A stretch of DNA of 36,147 nucleotides from Oscillospiraceae bacterium (GCA_029257695.1 JARIAU010000049.1:1-36147), one strand, 5' to 3'. Counted from the stretch's first letter, positions 1 to 9,414 are shown. Translations and numbers: made by a program. Notes: generated from the letters alone by a model not told the origin.

Positions 1-1775
1 ATAACACGATCTACACCACTTCCATCGTCCAAAACGAACTTTAAGAGCTTCTTGGACTTCTTCACAGCCACGCATTCCTTGCACTTCACGGCACGGAAAT
101 CGGACTTCTGGAAGGTTTCAAAATCCACCATTTCTTCAAACAAAGGCTCAACCTTTACCTTGGAGAGATCAAAGGAAGCCTCTGCATTTTTCGGAGCAAC
201 AATGGAAGAAGCAGTTGTCGATGTGCAATCTTCATTTTCGCAAACGGCTTCAGGAGCAGAATCGCTTACACCATTTTTCTTCTTTACATCATCCAGGGGT
301 TTCATTGTGGGGAAGAGGATGACATCACGGATAGAATCGCTGCCGGACAACATCATCACGCAGCGGTCGATGCCGATGCCCAGACCACCCGTGGGGGGCA
401 GACCGTATTCCATGGCATTCAGGTAATCCAAATCCATCATGTTGGCCTCTGCATCACCACGGTCACGCATCTCGACCTGCTTGAGGAAGCGCTCCTTCTG
501 GTCGATGGGGTCGTTCAGCTCGGAGAAGGCGTTGCCCAGCTCGCTGCGGCAGACGAACAGCTCAAAACGCTCGGTGACACGGGGGTTGGAGGGAGACTTC
601 TTGGCCAGAGGAGAGATATCCACGGGGTGCATGGTGATGAAGGTGGGCTGGATCAGCTGATCCTCGACCTTGGCGTCAAAGACCTCGGCCAGAGCGTTGC
701 CCCATGTGGGATCCTTGGTCTTGTCCAGTTCGCAGCCGATGCTCTTGGCGGCGGCAACGGCCTCGGCATCGTCCTGAATGGCATCAAAGTCGATGCCGGT
801 GTATCTCTTGACGGCCTGAGCCATGCTCAGACGCTCCCAGCCGGGAGCCAGGTTGATATGCTCGCCCTGCCACTCCACCTCATAGGTGCCAAGCAGCTTC
901 ATGGCAGCGGAGGACAAGAAGTCCTCGAAAATATCCATCATGTCGTTGAAATCGGCATAAGCCTGGTACAGTTCAACGGAAGTGAACTCGGGGTTGTGCT
1001 TGGTGTCCATGCCTTCGTTGCGGAAAATGCGGCCGATTTCGTACACACGCTCCAGACCGCCGACCATCAGACGCTTCAGGTGCAGCTCGGTGGCAATGCG
1101 CATGTACATATCAATGTCCAGCGTGTTGTGGTGCGTGATGAAGGGGCGAGCAGAAGCGCCGCCGGAGATGGTGTTCAGCACGGGGGTCTCCACTTCCATG
1201 TAGCCGCGGCTGTCCAGGAAGGTGCGGAGGTAGGAGATGAACTGGGAACGCAGTTCAAAGGTGCGGCGCACCTCGGGGTTTACGATCAGGTCCACATAGC
1301 GCTGACGATAACGAGCCTCCTTGTCGGTGAGGCCGTGGAACTTTTCGGGCAGGGGCTGCAGAGACTTGCTCAGCAGAGTGACAGAGTCGGCACGGACGGA
1401 AATTTCGCCCTTTTCGGTGCGGAACACTTCGCCGACGATGCCAACCAGATCGCCAATGTCATATTTCTTAAACCAGCTGTACTCTTCCTCGCCGATCAGG
1501 TCCTTGCGCACATAGAGCTGCACGCGGCCCATCTTGTCCTGCAGATCGCAGAACGAAACCTTGCCCATGCCACGCTTGCTCATCAAGCGGCCGGCAAGGG
1601 AAACGGTCTGCCCCTCCAGGGTATCAAACTGATTGATGACATCGGCGGAGTGGTGGGAAGCGACAAAACGGGTCTGTTCAAAGGGGTTGCGTCCGGCCTC
1701 AACAAGAGCCTGAAGCTTGGCCAAGCGGACCTGCTGCTCGGAGACCTTCTGATTATTGTTCTGATGTTCAGCCAT
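1..1775 (-). CDS. lysS: Lysyl-tRNA synthetase (class II) with C-terminal tRNA-binding domain; partial
   Basis: Charges tRNA-Lys with lysine in the cytoplasm. The reading frame is open from the ATG at 1775 to the left edge (591 codons seen), so the 3' end is missing. The N-terminal OB-fold anticodon-binding region is followed by the class II catalytic core; motif 3 (GLPPTGGLGIGIDR) lies near residues 455-470. Bacterial LysRS usually ends near residue 500. Here a Ser/Ala-rich linker follows, and from about residue 545 a segment with FRAVKCKECVAVKKSKKLLK and FVLDDGSGVDRV looks like the EMAP/Trbp111-type tRNA-binding OB domain found at the MetRS C terminus. The start is supported by AGAAGGA just upstream. 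It lies 59 bases behind greA and is probably cotranscribed with it. LysRS identity is very secure; the appended domain is a motif-based call. Confidence 0.96.
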   Translation of the reverse strand, partial: MAEHQNNNQKVSEQQVRLAKLQALVEAGRNPFEQTRFVASHHSADVINQFDTLEGQTVSLAGRLMSKRGMGKVSFCDLQDKMGRVQLYVRKDLIGEEEYSWFKKYDIGDLVGIVGEVFRTEKGEISVRADSVTLLSKSLQPLPEKFHGLTDKEARYRQRYVDLIVNPEVRRTFELRSQFISYLRTFLDSRGYMEVETPVLNTISGGASARPFITHHNTLDIDMYMRIATELHLKRLMVGGLERVYEIGRIFRNEGMDTKHNPEFTSVELYQAYADFNDMMDIFEDFLSSAAMKLLGTYEVEWQGEHINLAPGWERLSMAQAVKRYTGIDFDAIQDDAEAVAAAKSIGCELDKTKDPTWGNALAEVFDAKVEDQLIQPTFITMHPVDISPLAKKSPSNPRVTERFELFVCRSELGNAFSELNDPIDQKERFLKQVEMRDRGDAEANMMDLDYLNAMEYGLPPTGGLGIGIDRCVMMLSGSDSIRDVILFPTMKPLDDVKKKNGVSDSAPEAVCENEDCTSTTASSIVAPKNAEASFDLSKVKVEPLFEEMVDFETFQKSDFRAVKCKECVAVKKSKKLLKFVLDDGSGVDRV

Positions 1776-1834
1776 GGATCGAATCCTTCTTTCTGTAAAT
1801 CAATCGTTAAAGACGGTCATTTAGGGTTGTTCGT

Positions 1835-2308
1835 TCAGCGGATGGAAACGACGGTGTAGTGCATCGCGCCGGCGGGTGCTTCCACCATGACGGTGTCGTT
1901 GACACGCTTGCCCATCAGTGCACGACCAAAGGGGGACTCTTCGGAAATGCAGCCGTTCATAGGATCTGCTTCCTGAGAGCCGACGATTTTGTATTCAAAC
2001 TCCTTGTTGCCCATGTCCAGAGCCATCACTTTGACAAAGCAGCCGGGATGAATGGTAGCGGCGTCAAATTCGGACTCATCGATGATCTCGTAGTTGGACA
2101 GGATGTCCTCCACCTCGGCCATGCGGGAGTAGAGCTTGCCCTGCTCGTTTTTGGCCTCATCGTATTCACTGTTTTCGGACAGGTCGCCGAAGGATCGAGC
2201 TTCTTTGATGAGATCGGCCACTTCTTTTTCGCGAACGGTCTTCATCCATACCATTTCGTCCTGCAGTTCCTTCAAACGAGCAGCAGTAAGTTTATAAACC
2301 TTTGCCAT
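1835..2308 (-). CDS. greA: Transcription elongation factor GreA
   Basis: Rescues backtracked RNA polymerase by stimulating transcript cleavage in the secondary channel. The 157-residue product has the usual GreA length. An N-terminal coiled coil carries the GDLSENSEYDEAKNEQ signature around residues 40-55, with the acidic tip residues. A C-terminal FKBP-like domain contains SPFGRALMGK. ATG at 2308 is chosen because GGAAGG lies 12 bases upstream; the TTG at 2320 abuts that SD and is unlikely. A consensus sigma-A promoter lies about 105 bases upstream, and the leader holds a GC-rich hairpin. The greA-lysS order is common in Firmicutes. Confidence in function is high. Confidence 0.97.
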   Translation of the reverse strand: MAKVYKLTAARLKELQDEMVWMKTVREKEVADLIKEARSFGDLSENSEYDEAKNEQGKLYSRMAEVEDILSNYEIIDESEFDAATIHPGCFVKVMALDMGNKEFEYKIVGSQEADPMNGCISEESPFGRALMGKRVNDTVMVEAPAGAMHYTVVSIR

Positions 2309-2361
2309 AACAATACACAACCTTCCAAAATGTTGAAAAATTTACTCTTGTTCTGATTGAA

Positions 2362-2384
2362 ACCGGCGAAATCAAGCCGCCGGT
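2362..2384 (-). other. Hairpin in greA 5' leader
   Basis: In the greA transcript ACCGGCG and CGCCGGT form a perfect 7-bp GC-rich stem with a 9-base loop. It starts about 30 bases after the predicted transcription start. No U-run follows (TTCAATCAG), so it is not a classical terminator. It may stabilise the leader or cause pausing. Confidence 0.55.
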
Positions 2385-2420
2385 ACAAAGAAAAGGGTAG
2401 AATGCTACATTATCTAAAAC

Positions 2421-2449
2421 ATTATAGTTGTAATAATATGGTGTGTCAA
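2421..2449 (-). promoter_or_regulatory. Sigma-A promoter of greA-lysS
   Basis: TTGACA (2449-2444), a 17-base spacer and TATAAT (2426-2421) match the sigma-A consensus perfectly. The TGA stop codon of the upstream gene lies inside the -35 hexamer. Transcription should start near 2413. Confidence 0.9.
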
Positions 2450-3105
2450 GTGCTAATGGCACAGATTTGCAGTTGCCTCGGGTCGATTCGACCCTGCTGC
2501 GCCAAGGCGGAAAACAGTGGAAGAGCCGGGCAGCCATCAGGCAAAGGAAAGTGCTCCAAGGTAAGTGTGAGCCCTGGAATCACAGGTGTTTTCATCCAAA
2601 GAGGAAGAGCACAGCTTCGCTGCGCCGGAGAAAGACAAAGGGATACATGACCGGGGCAGGAGAGCGGCGCTACACCGTAATCGTGCTGCAAGAGCCATGC
2701 AAAGGAGTCGGGGATTGGAGCAGAAAAGGAAAGGTGTCCCACTCGGGGAAGCAGTTCCAGCGCAAGCTGCTGCATGAACGGAGAAAACTGGGAGTCCACC
2801 AGTTCGATGATGCTGCATTGGGGAGACCGCTGCTGCAGCTCCAGTAAAGCCAGTGCCGCATCTGTGGCGTGAAGTTTCCAAAGTGGTCGGGTTTCGGTAG
2901 AGGGTGGCAGGAGCGCTGCGTGAAGGCTTGGAGGCAGGGAAAGACATCGGTGTACACCGAGACGGTGCAATTTGTTTGCCATCTGCCGCTCACTGCGTTC
3001 TGAAAAACGGGAGGGAAGCGCTACCCGCAGCAGGGGCATTCCCAGTATCGTTTGTCGGACATACTGCGTTCGTAAGCGAGTGCCGGATACAAAATAAGCA
3101 TACAT
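2446..3105 (-). CDS. Hypothetical protein, 219 residues
   Basis: I do not recognise this family. The start is the ATG at 3105, because GGGAGGA sits 7 bases upstream; an in-frame ATG two codons earlier is too close to that SD. The product is soluble, without signal peptide or membrane segment. The N-terminal part is basic (SGTRLRTQYVRQ, RFSERSERQMANKLHRLG), followed by a Leu-rich, Cys-containing remainder, a pattern that could fit a Rossmann-like fold. The product reads like a real protein and has a good SD, so it is kept despite lacking a known domain. It ends inside the -35 box of the greA promoter and could read through into greA-lysS. It is divergent from the FAD-dependent oxidoreductase gene. 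Confidence 0.65.
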   Translation of the reverse strand: MYAYFVSGTRLRTQYVRQTILGMPLLRVALPSRFSERSERQMANKLHRLGVHRCLSLPPSLHAALLPPSTETRPLWKLHATDAALALLELQQRSPQCSIIELVDSQFSPFMQQLALELLPRVGHLSFSAPIPDSFAWLLQHDYGVAPLSCPGHVSLCLSPAQRSCALPLWMKTPVIPGLTLTLEHFPLPDGCPALPLFSALAQQGRIDPRQLQICAIST

Positions 3106-3153
3106 GAACATTCCTCCCTAGTCAGTCTATGAAAAATGTAGAGAAAATATGGA

Positions 3154-3182
3154 TTGGCAGCGGTACCGGGCTATGATAAAAT
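3154..3182 (+). promoter_or_regulatory. Probable promoter of the COG2509 oxidoreductase gene
   Basis: TTGGCA (3154-3159), a 17-base spacer and TAAAAT (3177-3182) with an upstream TG (TGATAAAAT, extended -10). Predicted start is only about 12 bases before the ATG, giving a very short leader. Confidence 0.55.
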
Positions 3183-3200
3183 GAATACGGTGATAAAATT

Positions 3201-4781
3201 ATGCTTCAAATCAGTAATTTAAAGATAAAAGTTGGTGCAGGGGAAGCAGAGCTTCGCAAAGCGGCGTCCAAACGGCTTGGGGTTCCGGCCTCGGAGCTGG
3301 GTGATTTGCGGATGGTGAAGCAGTCCATTGACGCCAGAAAAAAAGAGCAGATCCATATGGTTTGCACGGTTCAGGTGGAAGTCCCCCAAGAGCAGGCGAT
3401 CTTACGGCGGGAGCCGGGACAGGTGAAGCAAGTGGAGCGGAAGGTGTATGAATTTCCTGAAGTCCACCGCACCCGAAGGGATGCACCTCCAGTGATTGTG
3501 GGAATGGGACCGGCCGGACTGTTCTGCGCCCTTTATTTGGCCCGCAACGGGATCCCTTGCATTGTCTTGGAACGGGGCAAGGCGGTGGAGGAGCGCACTC
3601 GGGATGTGGAACGCTTCTGGCACACCGGAGTGCTGAATCCTGCCTCCAATGTTCAGTTTGGCGAAGGTGGGGCCGGGACCTTTTCTGACGGAAAATTGAC
3701 GACTGGAACCCATGATGCCCGCATTACCACGGTGTTGGAATCACTGGTGGCAGCCGGGGCACCGGAGGATGTGCTCTATTCTCACAAACCGCACATCGGC
3801 ACCGACATCCTGCGGGAGGTGGTGCGCCGGGTTCGGGAGGAATTGATTACACTGGGCTGTGATGTTCGGTTTGAGCATCAGATGATTGGCTTGCGGCGAG
3901 AGGGAGACCACCTTACCGGGGTGCAGGTTCAGTCTCCGCAGGGCATCGAGTGGATCGACACAGATGCGGTGGTACTGGCCATCGGGCATTCGGCCCGAGA
4001 TACCTTTGCAATGCTGCGGCAGGAAGGCTTGCCAATGGAGCAGAAGCCGTTTGCGATAGGTGTGCGCATTGAACAGCATCAGGATGCCATCAGTGCGGCG
4101 CAGTATGGAGAGGTCTGGCATTTGCTTCCGCCCAGTGATTATAAACTGTCCTGTCATCTGCCGAATGGACGCAGTGCCTATACATTCTGCGTCTGTCCCG
4201 GGGGGCAAGTCGTAGCATCTGCCTCGGAAGAAGGGCGGCTGGTGACCAATGGCATGAGCGGTCGAGCCCGGGATGGAGAGAACATCAACGGCGGTTTTTT
4301 GGTTGGTGTGGGTCCGAAAGACTTTGGTGGAACCGATCCGCTGGCTGGAGTTGAATTTCAGCGCAAGTGGGAGTCGCTGGCCTATCAGGTTGGCGGCGGT
4401 GGTTATCGTGCGCCGGCCCAGTTGGTGGGGGATTTTCTTCAGGACCGGCCCTCGACGGCCTGCGCCGGAGTGCGCCCCACTTATACGCCTGGAGTCACTT
4501 GGACGGAACTGGGGCTTTGCCTGCCGGAGTATGTGACAGAGTCTTTGCGTATGGCACTGCCTGTATTTGACCGCAAGGTGCATGGATTTGCCCATGCAGA
4601 GGCGGTGCTGACTGGAATTGAGACTCGGTCTTCCTCTCCGGTGCGGGTCTTGCGGGATGCGGCGTATCAGTCTATCCTGCGGGGTGTGTATCCCTGCGGA
4701 GAAGGCTGTGGCTATGCCGGCGGTATTGTGTCCGCAGCGGTGGATGGAATCCGTGTCGCCGAGGCTGTAGCGGTAAATTGA
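3201..4781 (+). CDS. NAD(P)/FAD-dependent oxidoreductase, COG2509 type
   Basis: A 526-residue flavoprotein. After an N-terminal domain of about 95 residues (KIKVGAGEAELRKAASKRLG) comes a Rossmann FAD-binding motif, GMGPAGLFCALYLARNG (about residues 100-116), ending in VLERG. The segment FGEGGAGTFSDGKLTTG near residue 153 is typical of the COG2509 family of uncharacterised FAD-dependent dehydrogenases. A C-terminal FAD contact (GEGCGYAGGIVSAAVDGI) closes the fold. The substrate is not known for the family. The start ATG has only a weak SD (GGTGAT) but lies right after a plausible promoter. It seems monocistronic, with a hairpin at its end. The family call is secure; the reaction is unknown. 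Confidence 0.88.
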   Translation: MLQISNLKIKVGAGEAELRKAASKRLGVPASELGDLRMVKQSIDARKKEQIHMVCTVQVEVPQEQAILRREPGQVKQVERKVYEFPEVHRTRRDAPPVIVGMGPAGLFCALYLARNGIPCIVLERGKAVEERTRDVERFWHTGVLNPASNVQFGEGGAGTFSDGKLTTGTHDARITTVLESLVAAGAPEDVLYSHKPHIGTDILREVVRRVREELITLGCDVRFEHQMIGLRREGDHLTGVQVQSPQGIEWIDTDAVVLAIGHSARDTFAMLRQEGLPMEQKPFAIGVRIEQHQDAISAAQYGEVWHLLPPSDYKLSCHLPNGRSAYTFCVCPGGQVVASASEEGRLVTNGMSGRARDGENINGGFLVGVGPKDFGGTDPLAGVEFQRKWESLAYQVGGGGYRAPAQLVGDFLQDRPSTACAGVRPTYTPGVTWTELGLCLPEYVTESLRMALPVFDRKVHGFAHAEAVLTGIETRSSSPVRVLRDAAYQSILRGVYPCGEGCGYAGGIVSAAVDGIRVAEAVAVN

Positions 4782-4792
4782 GAAGAAAGAAC

Positions 4793-4825
4793 TGCGCCGC
4801 AGAGTAGGTTTTGCTCTGTGGCGCA
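4793..4825 (+). terminator. Hairpin downstream of the COG2509 gene
   Basis: TGCGCCGCAGAG (4793-4804) pairs with CTCTGTGGCGCA (4814-4825), 12 bp with one G-U. The following bases are ATAAAAT rather than a U-run, so termination may be incomplete. Confidence 0.55.
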
Positions 4826-4855
4826 TAAAATATAGCGCAAAATAGGGCGGTTTCC

Positions 4856-4884
4856 TTGCAATTCGACATTTGTATTGATATAAT
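4856..4884 (+). promoter_or_regulatory. Promoter of the smc operon
   Basis: TTGCAA (4856-4861), a 17-base spacer and TATAAT (4879-4884). A second TATAAT at 4897-4902 with TTGATA 16 bases before it could form a tandem promoter. Confidence 0.7.
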
Positions 4885-4946
4885 AAATTGTTAATCTATA
4901 ATTTTATGCATGGTTTGAAATTTGAAGGACAGGAGAGGTGCTTGCG

Positions 4947-7900
4947 TTGTATCTGAAGGCGTTAGAAATACAGGGATTCAAGTCCTTCCCGGATAAGACG
5001 GTGCTCACCTTTGGCGAGGATATCACCGCCATTGTCGGCCCGAACGGAAGTGGAAAATCGAACATTTCCGACGCGATCTTGTGGGTGATGGGCGAGCAGT
5101 CCTCTCGTGCGCTGCGTGGCGGAAAAATGGAGGATGTTATTTTCGGCGGCACCCAGAAGCGCAAGCAGATGGGATTTGCGGAAGTATCTCTCATTCTGGA
5201 CAATTCCAACCATATCTTCGATCGTCCGGAAGCGGAAGTGATGGTGACCCGCCGCTATTACCGCAGCGGAGAAAGTGAGTATTTCATCAATAAGGCATCC
5301 TGCCGTCTGCGTGACATCAACGAGATGTTTATGGATACCGGTCTGGGTCGAGAGGGCTATTCTATTATCGGACAGGGTAAGGTCGATGCAATCCTGTCGG
5401 TGAAAAGTGCCGATCGGCGTGAGGTGTTTGAAGAAGCAGCGGGCATTTCTCGGTATCGCCATCGAAAGGAAGAGGCGGAGCGAAAGCTGGGACATACGGC
5501 GGACAATCTGGTGCGTATTTCCGATAAAATCGAGGAGTTGGAGCTTCAGGTAGAGCCGCTCCGGGTACAGTCCGAGAAGGCAAAGAAGTTTTTGGTTTGT
5601 CGGGAAGAACTGCGAGGATTGGAGATTTCCGTTTGGATGGAGCAGTTGGACCGGCTGAAGGAAAGCAATCGGAAGCTGATGAGCGACTATGAAACTGCTG
5701 TGTCGGATCGGGATGCGGCAGCACAGGCACGAGAACAGCTGTATCGTCATGCAGAGGCGCTGGCAGAGGAGATGCAGGAGCGGGAGCGGGCGGTAGAGTT
5801 GGTCCGTACCGAGGCATCGCAGCTGGAAGAGGCGGCGGCTGAACTGGAGGCAGACCTTGCGGTCTTGAAAACGGAAGCCAGAAACAATCTGGAAAATGCG
5901 GAGCGGCTGCGTCGGGAAATGGATCAGCATGGCGGTCGGGCGCAGGGTATAGCGGATCAGATTGAGGAACGACGGCAGCGGCTGGAGGAAATCCGGTATC
6001 GTCGTGGCGAGGTAAGCCGTCAGCTGTCCGAACAGCAAAAGCAGGCAGCGGAAATGCGAGCTTCGGCCGGCACATTGGCCGGAGAACTGGAAGAGCTGCG
6101 CCGACTGGAGAAAATTCAGGCAGCCTCGGCCGGAGATGCGAAAGCGTTGCTGTCCGCCCTTGCGGCGGCGCAGCAGGAACTGGAAAACCGAGAGCAAATG
6201 CTGCAATCGGCACAGCAGGAAACCACGACCCGGCTGGAGGATGCAGAGCGAAGAGCCGATGAGAAGCGGTGTGCGCTGAAGCAGGCGGAGGAAGAGCGAG
6301 ATCAGCTCGGAAACATGATTTCCGGCTATGAACTGCGCTGTCAGTCCCGACAGAAAAAGGTGGATGCGGTCAATGAGCAGGTGGTCAAACTCACGATGGA
6401 TGAGCACGCGGCTGCTTCCCGTATCCATATGCTCAGCGAAATGGAAAAGCTGTATGAAGGCTATTCCAAAGCAGTTAAAATCGTCATGCAGTGTGCCGAT
6501 CGGGGGCAGCTGCGGGGAATTCATGGCCCGGTAGCGGGCTTGTTGAAGGTGCCCGATGCCTATACCGTTGCCATAGAGATCGCATTGGGCGGTGCTATGC
6601 AGAATGTGGTCGTGGAACGGGAGGAAGACGGCAAGGCTGCGATCTCCTATCTGAAACGCAGGGATGGCGGTCGGGCTACCTTTCTGCCGATGGATGCCAT
6701 TCGGGCCAATCGCATTCAAGAGCCGGATTTGGATCGTCACAGCGGTGTTGTTGGTGTGGCCAATGAGCTGATTGAATATGAACCGCAATATAAAAATGTG
6801 TTTGCGAATCTGCTTGGTCGTGTGATCATTGCGGAGGATATGGATGCAGCCATTTCCATCGCCCGGGCCTATCATCATCGGTATCGCATTGTAACCTTGG
6901 ATGGTCAGGTGCTGAACGCTGGCGGCTCTATGACGGGTGGCAGCGTCAGCCGCAGTGCCGGCATTCTAAGCCGCAGCAATGAGTTGGAGCGACTCCAAAC
7001 GCAGATTGAGCATGTGCGAAGCCAACTGGATGAGAGGAAGCACAGCTTGTCGGAGGCGCAGCGAGAGCTGGCGGAATCCAAATACGATTTGGATGTGGCA
7101 CAAAGTCAAAGGCAGGAGTGGGACAGCACGGTTCTTCGGCTGCAAGGCGAGCAGGGCCAGTTTGACATTCTGCGCAAGAGTCTGCACCAGAGCTTGGAGG
7201 GATATCGAGCGGAGCTGGTGAGCTTGAAGGAGCGGCTGCGCCAGAACGAGAGAGACACCGAGTCAGCCAAGCAGCGTATCTCCGAATTGGAGGGAGAGAG
7301 TGCTGCCTTGCGGGTGCAGGCGGAAGGCAAGGAGGCGGGAGAAGCCGCCTTGCAGGAGCAAAGTCGCTCGATCATCGATCAGGTGGCCGAACTGAATCTG
7401 GAACTTGCCTCTCTGGATGCAGAATCCGGTGCAGTGCAGCAGGCCATGGAGGAACTGCTCTCGCTGCAAAGTGGACTTGCTACCGATCAGGATCTGCGCC
7501 GAGATATGATACGGGACTGTGGAGAAAAAGAAACACAGCTGACCCGACGGATGGAGCAGCAGCTGGAAACGCTGACACAGCTGCGTGGGGAAAAACGAAA
7601 ACTGGAGGAACGCATCCATGCCTTGACGGAGGAGCGTCTGCAGCTGGAAGGAAAGCGGACGCAGGCAGACCGGGATGCCAGGGCGGAAAATGAAACGCTG
7701 ATGGCGTTGGAACGAGACTGTGCCCGTCTGGAGCAGAAAAAAGTGTCTGCGGAGATGGAGGAAAAGACCATCTTGGACAAGTTGTGGGACAACTATGAAT
7801 TGTCTCATTCCGAGGCTGCGAAACAGCGAAAGGAAATTGATAACCTACAGAAGGCCACCCGCCGAATCGGTGAATTGAAACGCACCATCAGCGGGCTGGG

Positions 7901-8516
7901 CCCAGTCAATGTGGGTGCAATCGAGGAATATCAGCGGGTCAATGAGCGCTATACCTACCTCTCAGAGCAGAGGGCAGATGTAGAACAGGCCAAAACGGAA
8001 TTGGAGGGGATCATCGCTTCCATTACGGAAGAAATGAAGGAGATTTTTGCCGTCCAGTTTGATCTGATTGCAAAATCCTTTGCGGAAACCTTCCAAGAAT
8101 TGTTCCGAGGTGGAAAAGCTTCACTGGAATTGGAGGACAAGTCCGATATTCTGGGTTGCGGCATTGAAATCAAGGTGCAGCCGCCGGGCAAGAGCCTGAA
8201 AATTATTTCGCTGCTGTCTGGCGGAGAGAAGGCCTTTGTGGCCATTGCGCTGTACTTTGCGATTTTGAAGGTTCGACCGACTCCATTTGTGGTGATGGAT
8301 GAGATTGAGGCTGCTTTGGATGATGCCAATGTGTCACGCTTTGCTCGATATATGCGGAACTTGACCGAACACACACAGTTCATCGTGATTACGCACCGCC
8401 GTGGCACGATGGAAGAGGCTGATGTGCTTTATGGTGTCACAATGCAGGAACAGGGGATTTCCCGCATGCTGACCATCAACCTCAACGATGTTGAGCGTGA
8501 ACTTCATATTAAATAA
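4947..8516 (+). CDS. smc: Chromosome segregation protein SMC
   Basis: The ATPase of bacterial condensin, which loops and organises the chromosome with ScpA and ScpB. The 1189-residue length is normal. Walker A GPNGSGKSN is at residues 31-39. Two long coiled-coil arms flank a hinge at about 515-665 (GPVAGLLKV to GGSMTGGS). The ABC signature LLSGGEKAF is near 1090 and Walker B FVVMDEIEAALDD near 1114. I chose TTG at 4947: it gives the canonical N terminus MYLKALEIQGFKSF and a correct distance from AGGAGAGG. The GTG at 4938 lies inside the SD region. It is first in a long operon and stops 12 bases before ftsY. Confidence 0.97.
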   Translation: MYLKALEIQGFKSFPDKTVLTFGEDITAIVGPNGSGKSNISDAILWVMGEQSSRALRGGKMEDVIFGGTQKRKQMGFAEVSLILDNSNHIFDRPEAEVMVTRRYYRSGESEYFINKASCRLRDINEMFMDTGLGREGYSIIGQGKVDAILSVKSADRREVFEEAAGISRYRHRKEEAERKLGHTADNLVRISDKIEELELQVEPLRVQSEKAKKFLVCREELRGLEISVWMEQLDRLKESNRKLMSDYETAVSDRDAAAQAREQLYRHAEALAEEMQERERAVELVRTEASQLEEAAAELEADLAVLKTEARNNLENAERLRREMDQHGGRAQGIADQIEERRQRLEEIRYRRGEVSRQLSEQQKQAAEMRASAGTLAGELEELRRLEKIQAASAGDAKALLSALAAAQQELENREQMLQSAQQETTTRLEDAERRADEKRCALKQAEEERDQLGNMISGYELRCQSRQKKVDAVNEQVVKLTMDEHAAASRIHMLSEMEKLYEGYSKAVKIVMQCADRGQLRGIHGPVAGLLKVPDAYTVAIEIALGGAMQNVVVEREEDGKAAISYLKRRDGGRATFLPMDAIRANRIQEPDLDRHSGVVGVANELIEYEPQYKNVFANLLGRVIIAEDMDAAISIARAYHHRYRIVTLDGQVLNAGGSMTGGSVSRSAGILSRSNELERLQTQIEHVRSQLDERKHSLSEAQRELAESKYDLDVAQSQRQEWDSTVLRLQGEQGQFDILRKSLHQSLEGYRAELVSLKERLRQNERDTESAKQRISELEGESAALRVQAEGKEAGEAALQEQSRSIIDQVAELNLELASLDAESGAVQQAMEELLSLQSGLATDQDLRRDMIRDCGEKETQLTRRMEQQLETLTQLRGEKRKLEERIHALTEERLQLEGKRTQADRDARAENETLMALERDCARLEQKKVSAEMEEKTILDKLWDNYELSHSEAAKQRKEIDNLQKATRRIGELKRTISGLGPVNVGAIEEYQRVNERYTYLSEQRADVEQAKTELEGIIASITEEMKEIFAVQFDLIAKSFAETFQELFRGGKASLELEDKSDILGCGIEIKVQPPGKSLKIISLLSGGEKAFVAIALYFAILKVRPTPFVVMDEIEAALDDANVSRFARYMRNLTEHTQFIVITHRRGTMEEADVLYGVTMQEQGISRMLTINLNDVERELHIK

Positions 8517-8528
8517 GGAGTCAACGAC

Positions 8529-9395
8529 ATGGGTTTTTTTGATAAGATTAAAAAGTTGGGTATTTTCAACGGCTTTACCAAGCTGACCGACGAGTTTTTC
8601 GATGAGCTGGAAGAATCCCTGATCCTTGCGGATATGGGTATTGACACCACGATGAAGGCGGTGGAAGAGCTGCGCCGGCGCACGAAGGCCAATCACATCA
8701 AGGATGTGGAAGGCGGTCGGGAATGCATGAAGGAAATCCTGGCGGAGATGCTGCAGGTGGGTGATCTGGCGTTGGATCTGTCCGGCAAGCCGGCTGTGGT
8801 ACTGTTTATTGGTGTCAATGGTGTGGGCAAGACCACGACCATCGGCAAAATCGGACATGACCTGAAGGCACATGGGCAGAAGGTGATTTTTGCTGCGGCA
8901 GATACCTTCCGTGCGGCTGCGGCAGAACAGCTCACCATCTGGGCCGATCGCTGCGGCGTGGAAATTGTGAAGCAGGGGGAAGGTGCAGATCCTGCCGCTG
9001 TGGTCTATGATTCTCTGACGGCAGCCAAGGCGCGGAAGGCGGATGTGGTGCTGATTGACACGGCCGGCCGTCTGCACAATAAGGCAAATCTGATGAACGA
9101 ACTGAATAAGATCAGTCGTGTTGTGGATCAGGTCTGCCCCGAGTCCAGCCGGGAAACACTGCTGGTGCTGGATGCGACCACGGGACAGAATGGCCTGATT
9201 CAGGCCAAGCAGTTTAAGGAGGCAGCCGGAATCACAGGCATCGCCCTCACGAAGCTGGACGGAACCGCTAAGGGCGGCATTGCGATTGCAATCGCACAGG
9301 AACTGGGTGTTCCGGTCAAATTTGCCGGTGTGGGAGAGGGAATTGATGATTTGAAGCCTTTCGATCCGGCTGCGTTTGCAGATGCTTTGATTTGA
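8529..9395 (+). CDS. ftsY: Signal recognition particle receptor FtsY
   Basis: SRP receptor GTPase that docks Ffh-ribosome complexes at the membrane for cotranslational insertion. The 288-residue protein is essentially only the NG domains; the long acidic A domain of proteobacterial FtsY is absent, as in many Firmicutes. G1 [10 protein letters not shown] starts at residue 95, DTAGR is at 177-181 and TKLDG at 241-245. The SD (AAGGAG) overlaps the smc stop codon, so the two genes are probably translationally coupled. smc-ftsY adjacency is typical of Firmicutes. Confidence 0.96.
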   Translation: MGFFDKIKKLGIFNGFTKLTDEFFDELEESLILADMGIDTTMKAVEELRRRTKANHIKDVEGGRECMKEILAEMLQVGDLALDLSGKPAVVLFIGVNGVGKTTTIGKIGHDLKAHGQKVIFAAADTFRAAAAEQLTIWADRCGVEIVKQGEGADPAAVVYDSLTAAKARKADVVLIDTAGRLHNKANLMNELNKISRVVDQVCPESSRETLLVLDATTGQNGLIQAKQFKEAAGITGIALTKLDGTAKGGIAIAIAQELGVPVKFAGVGEGIDDLKPFDPAAFADALI

Positions 9396-9414
9396 TTGTG
9401 AGGAGGTCGTACCT

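Noticed and set aside
2449..2460. TTAGCACTT resembling half of a CIRCE (HrcA) operator upstream of greA
   Set aside because: The second half GAGTGCTAA is missing.
4962..6878. Long minus-strand ORF opposite smc (also 627-1859 opposite lysS and 12625-14904 opposite leuS)
   Set aside because: Antisense shadows of well-identified genes, without an SD or family similarity.
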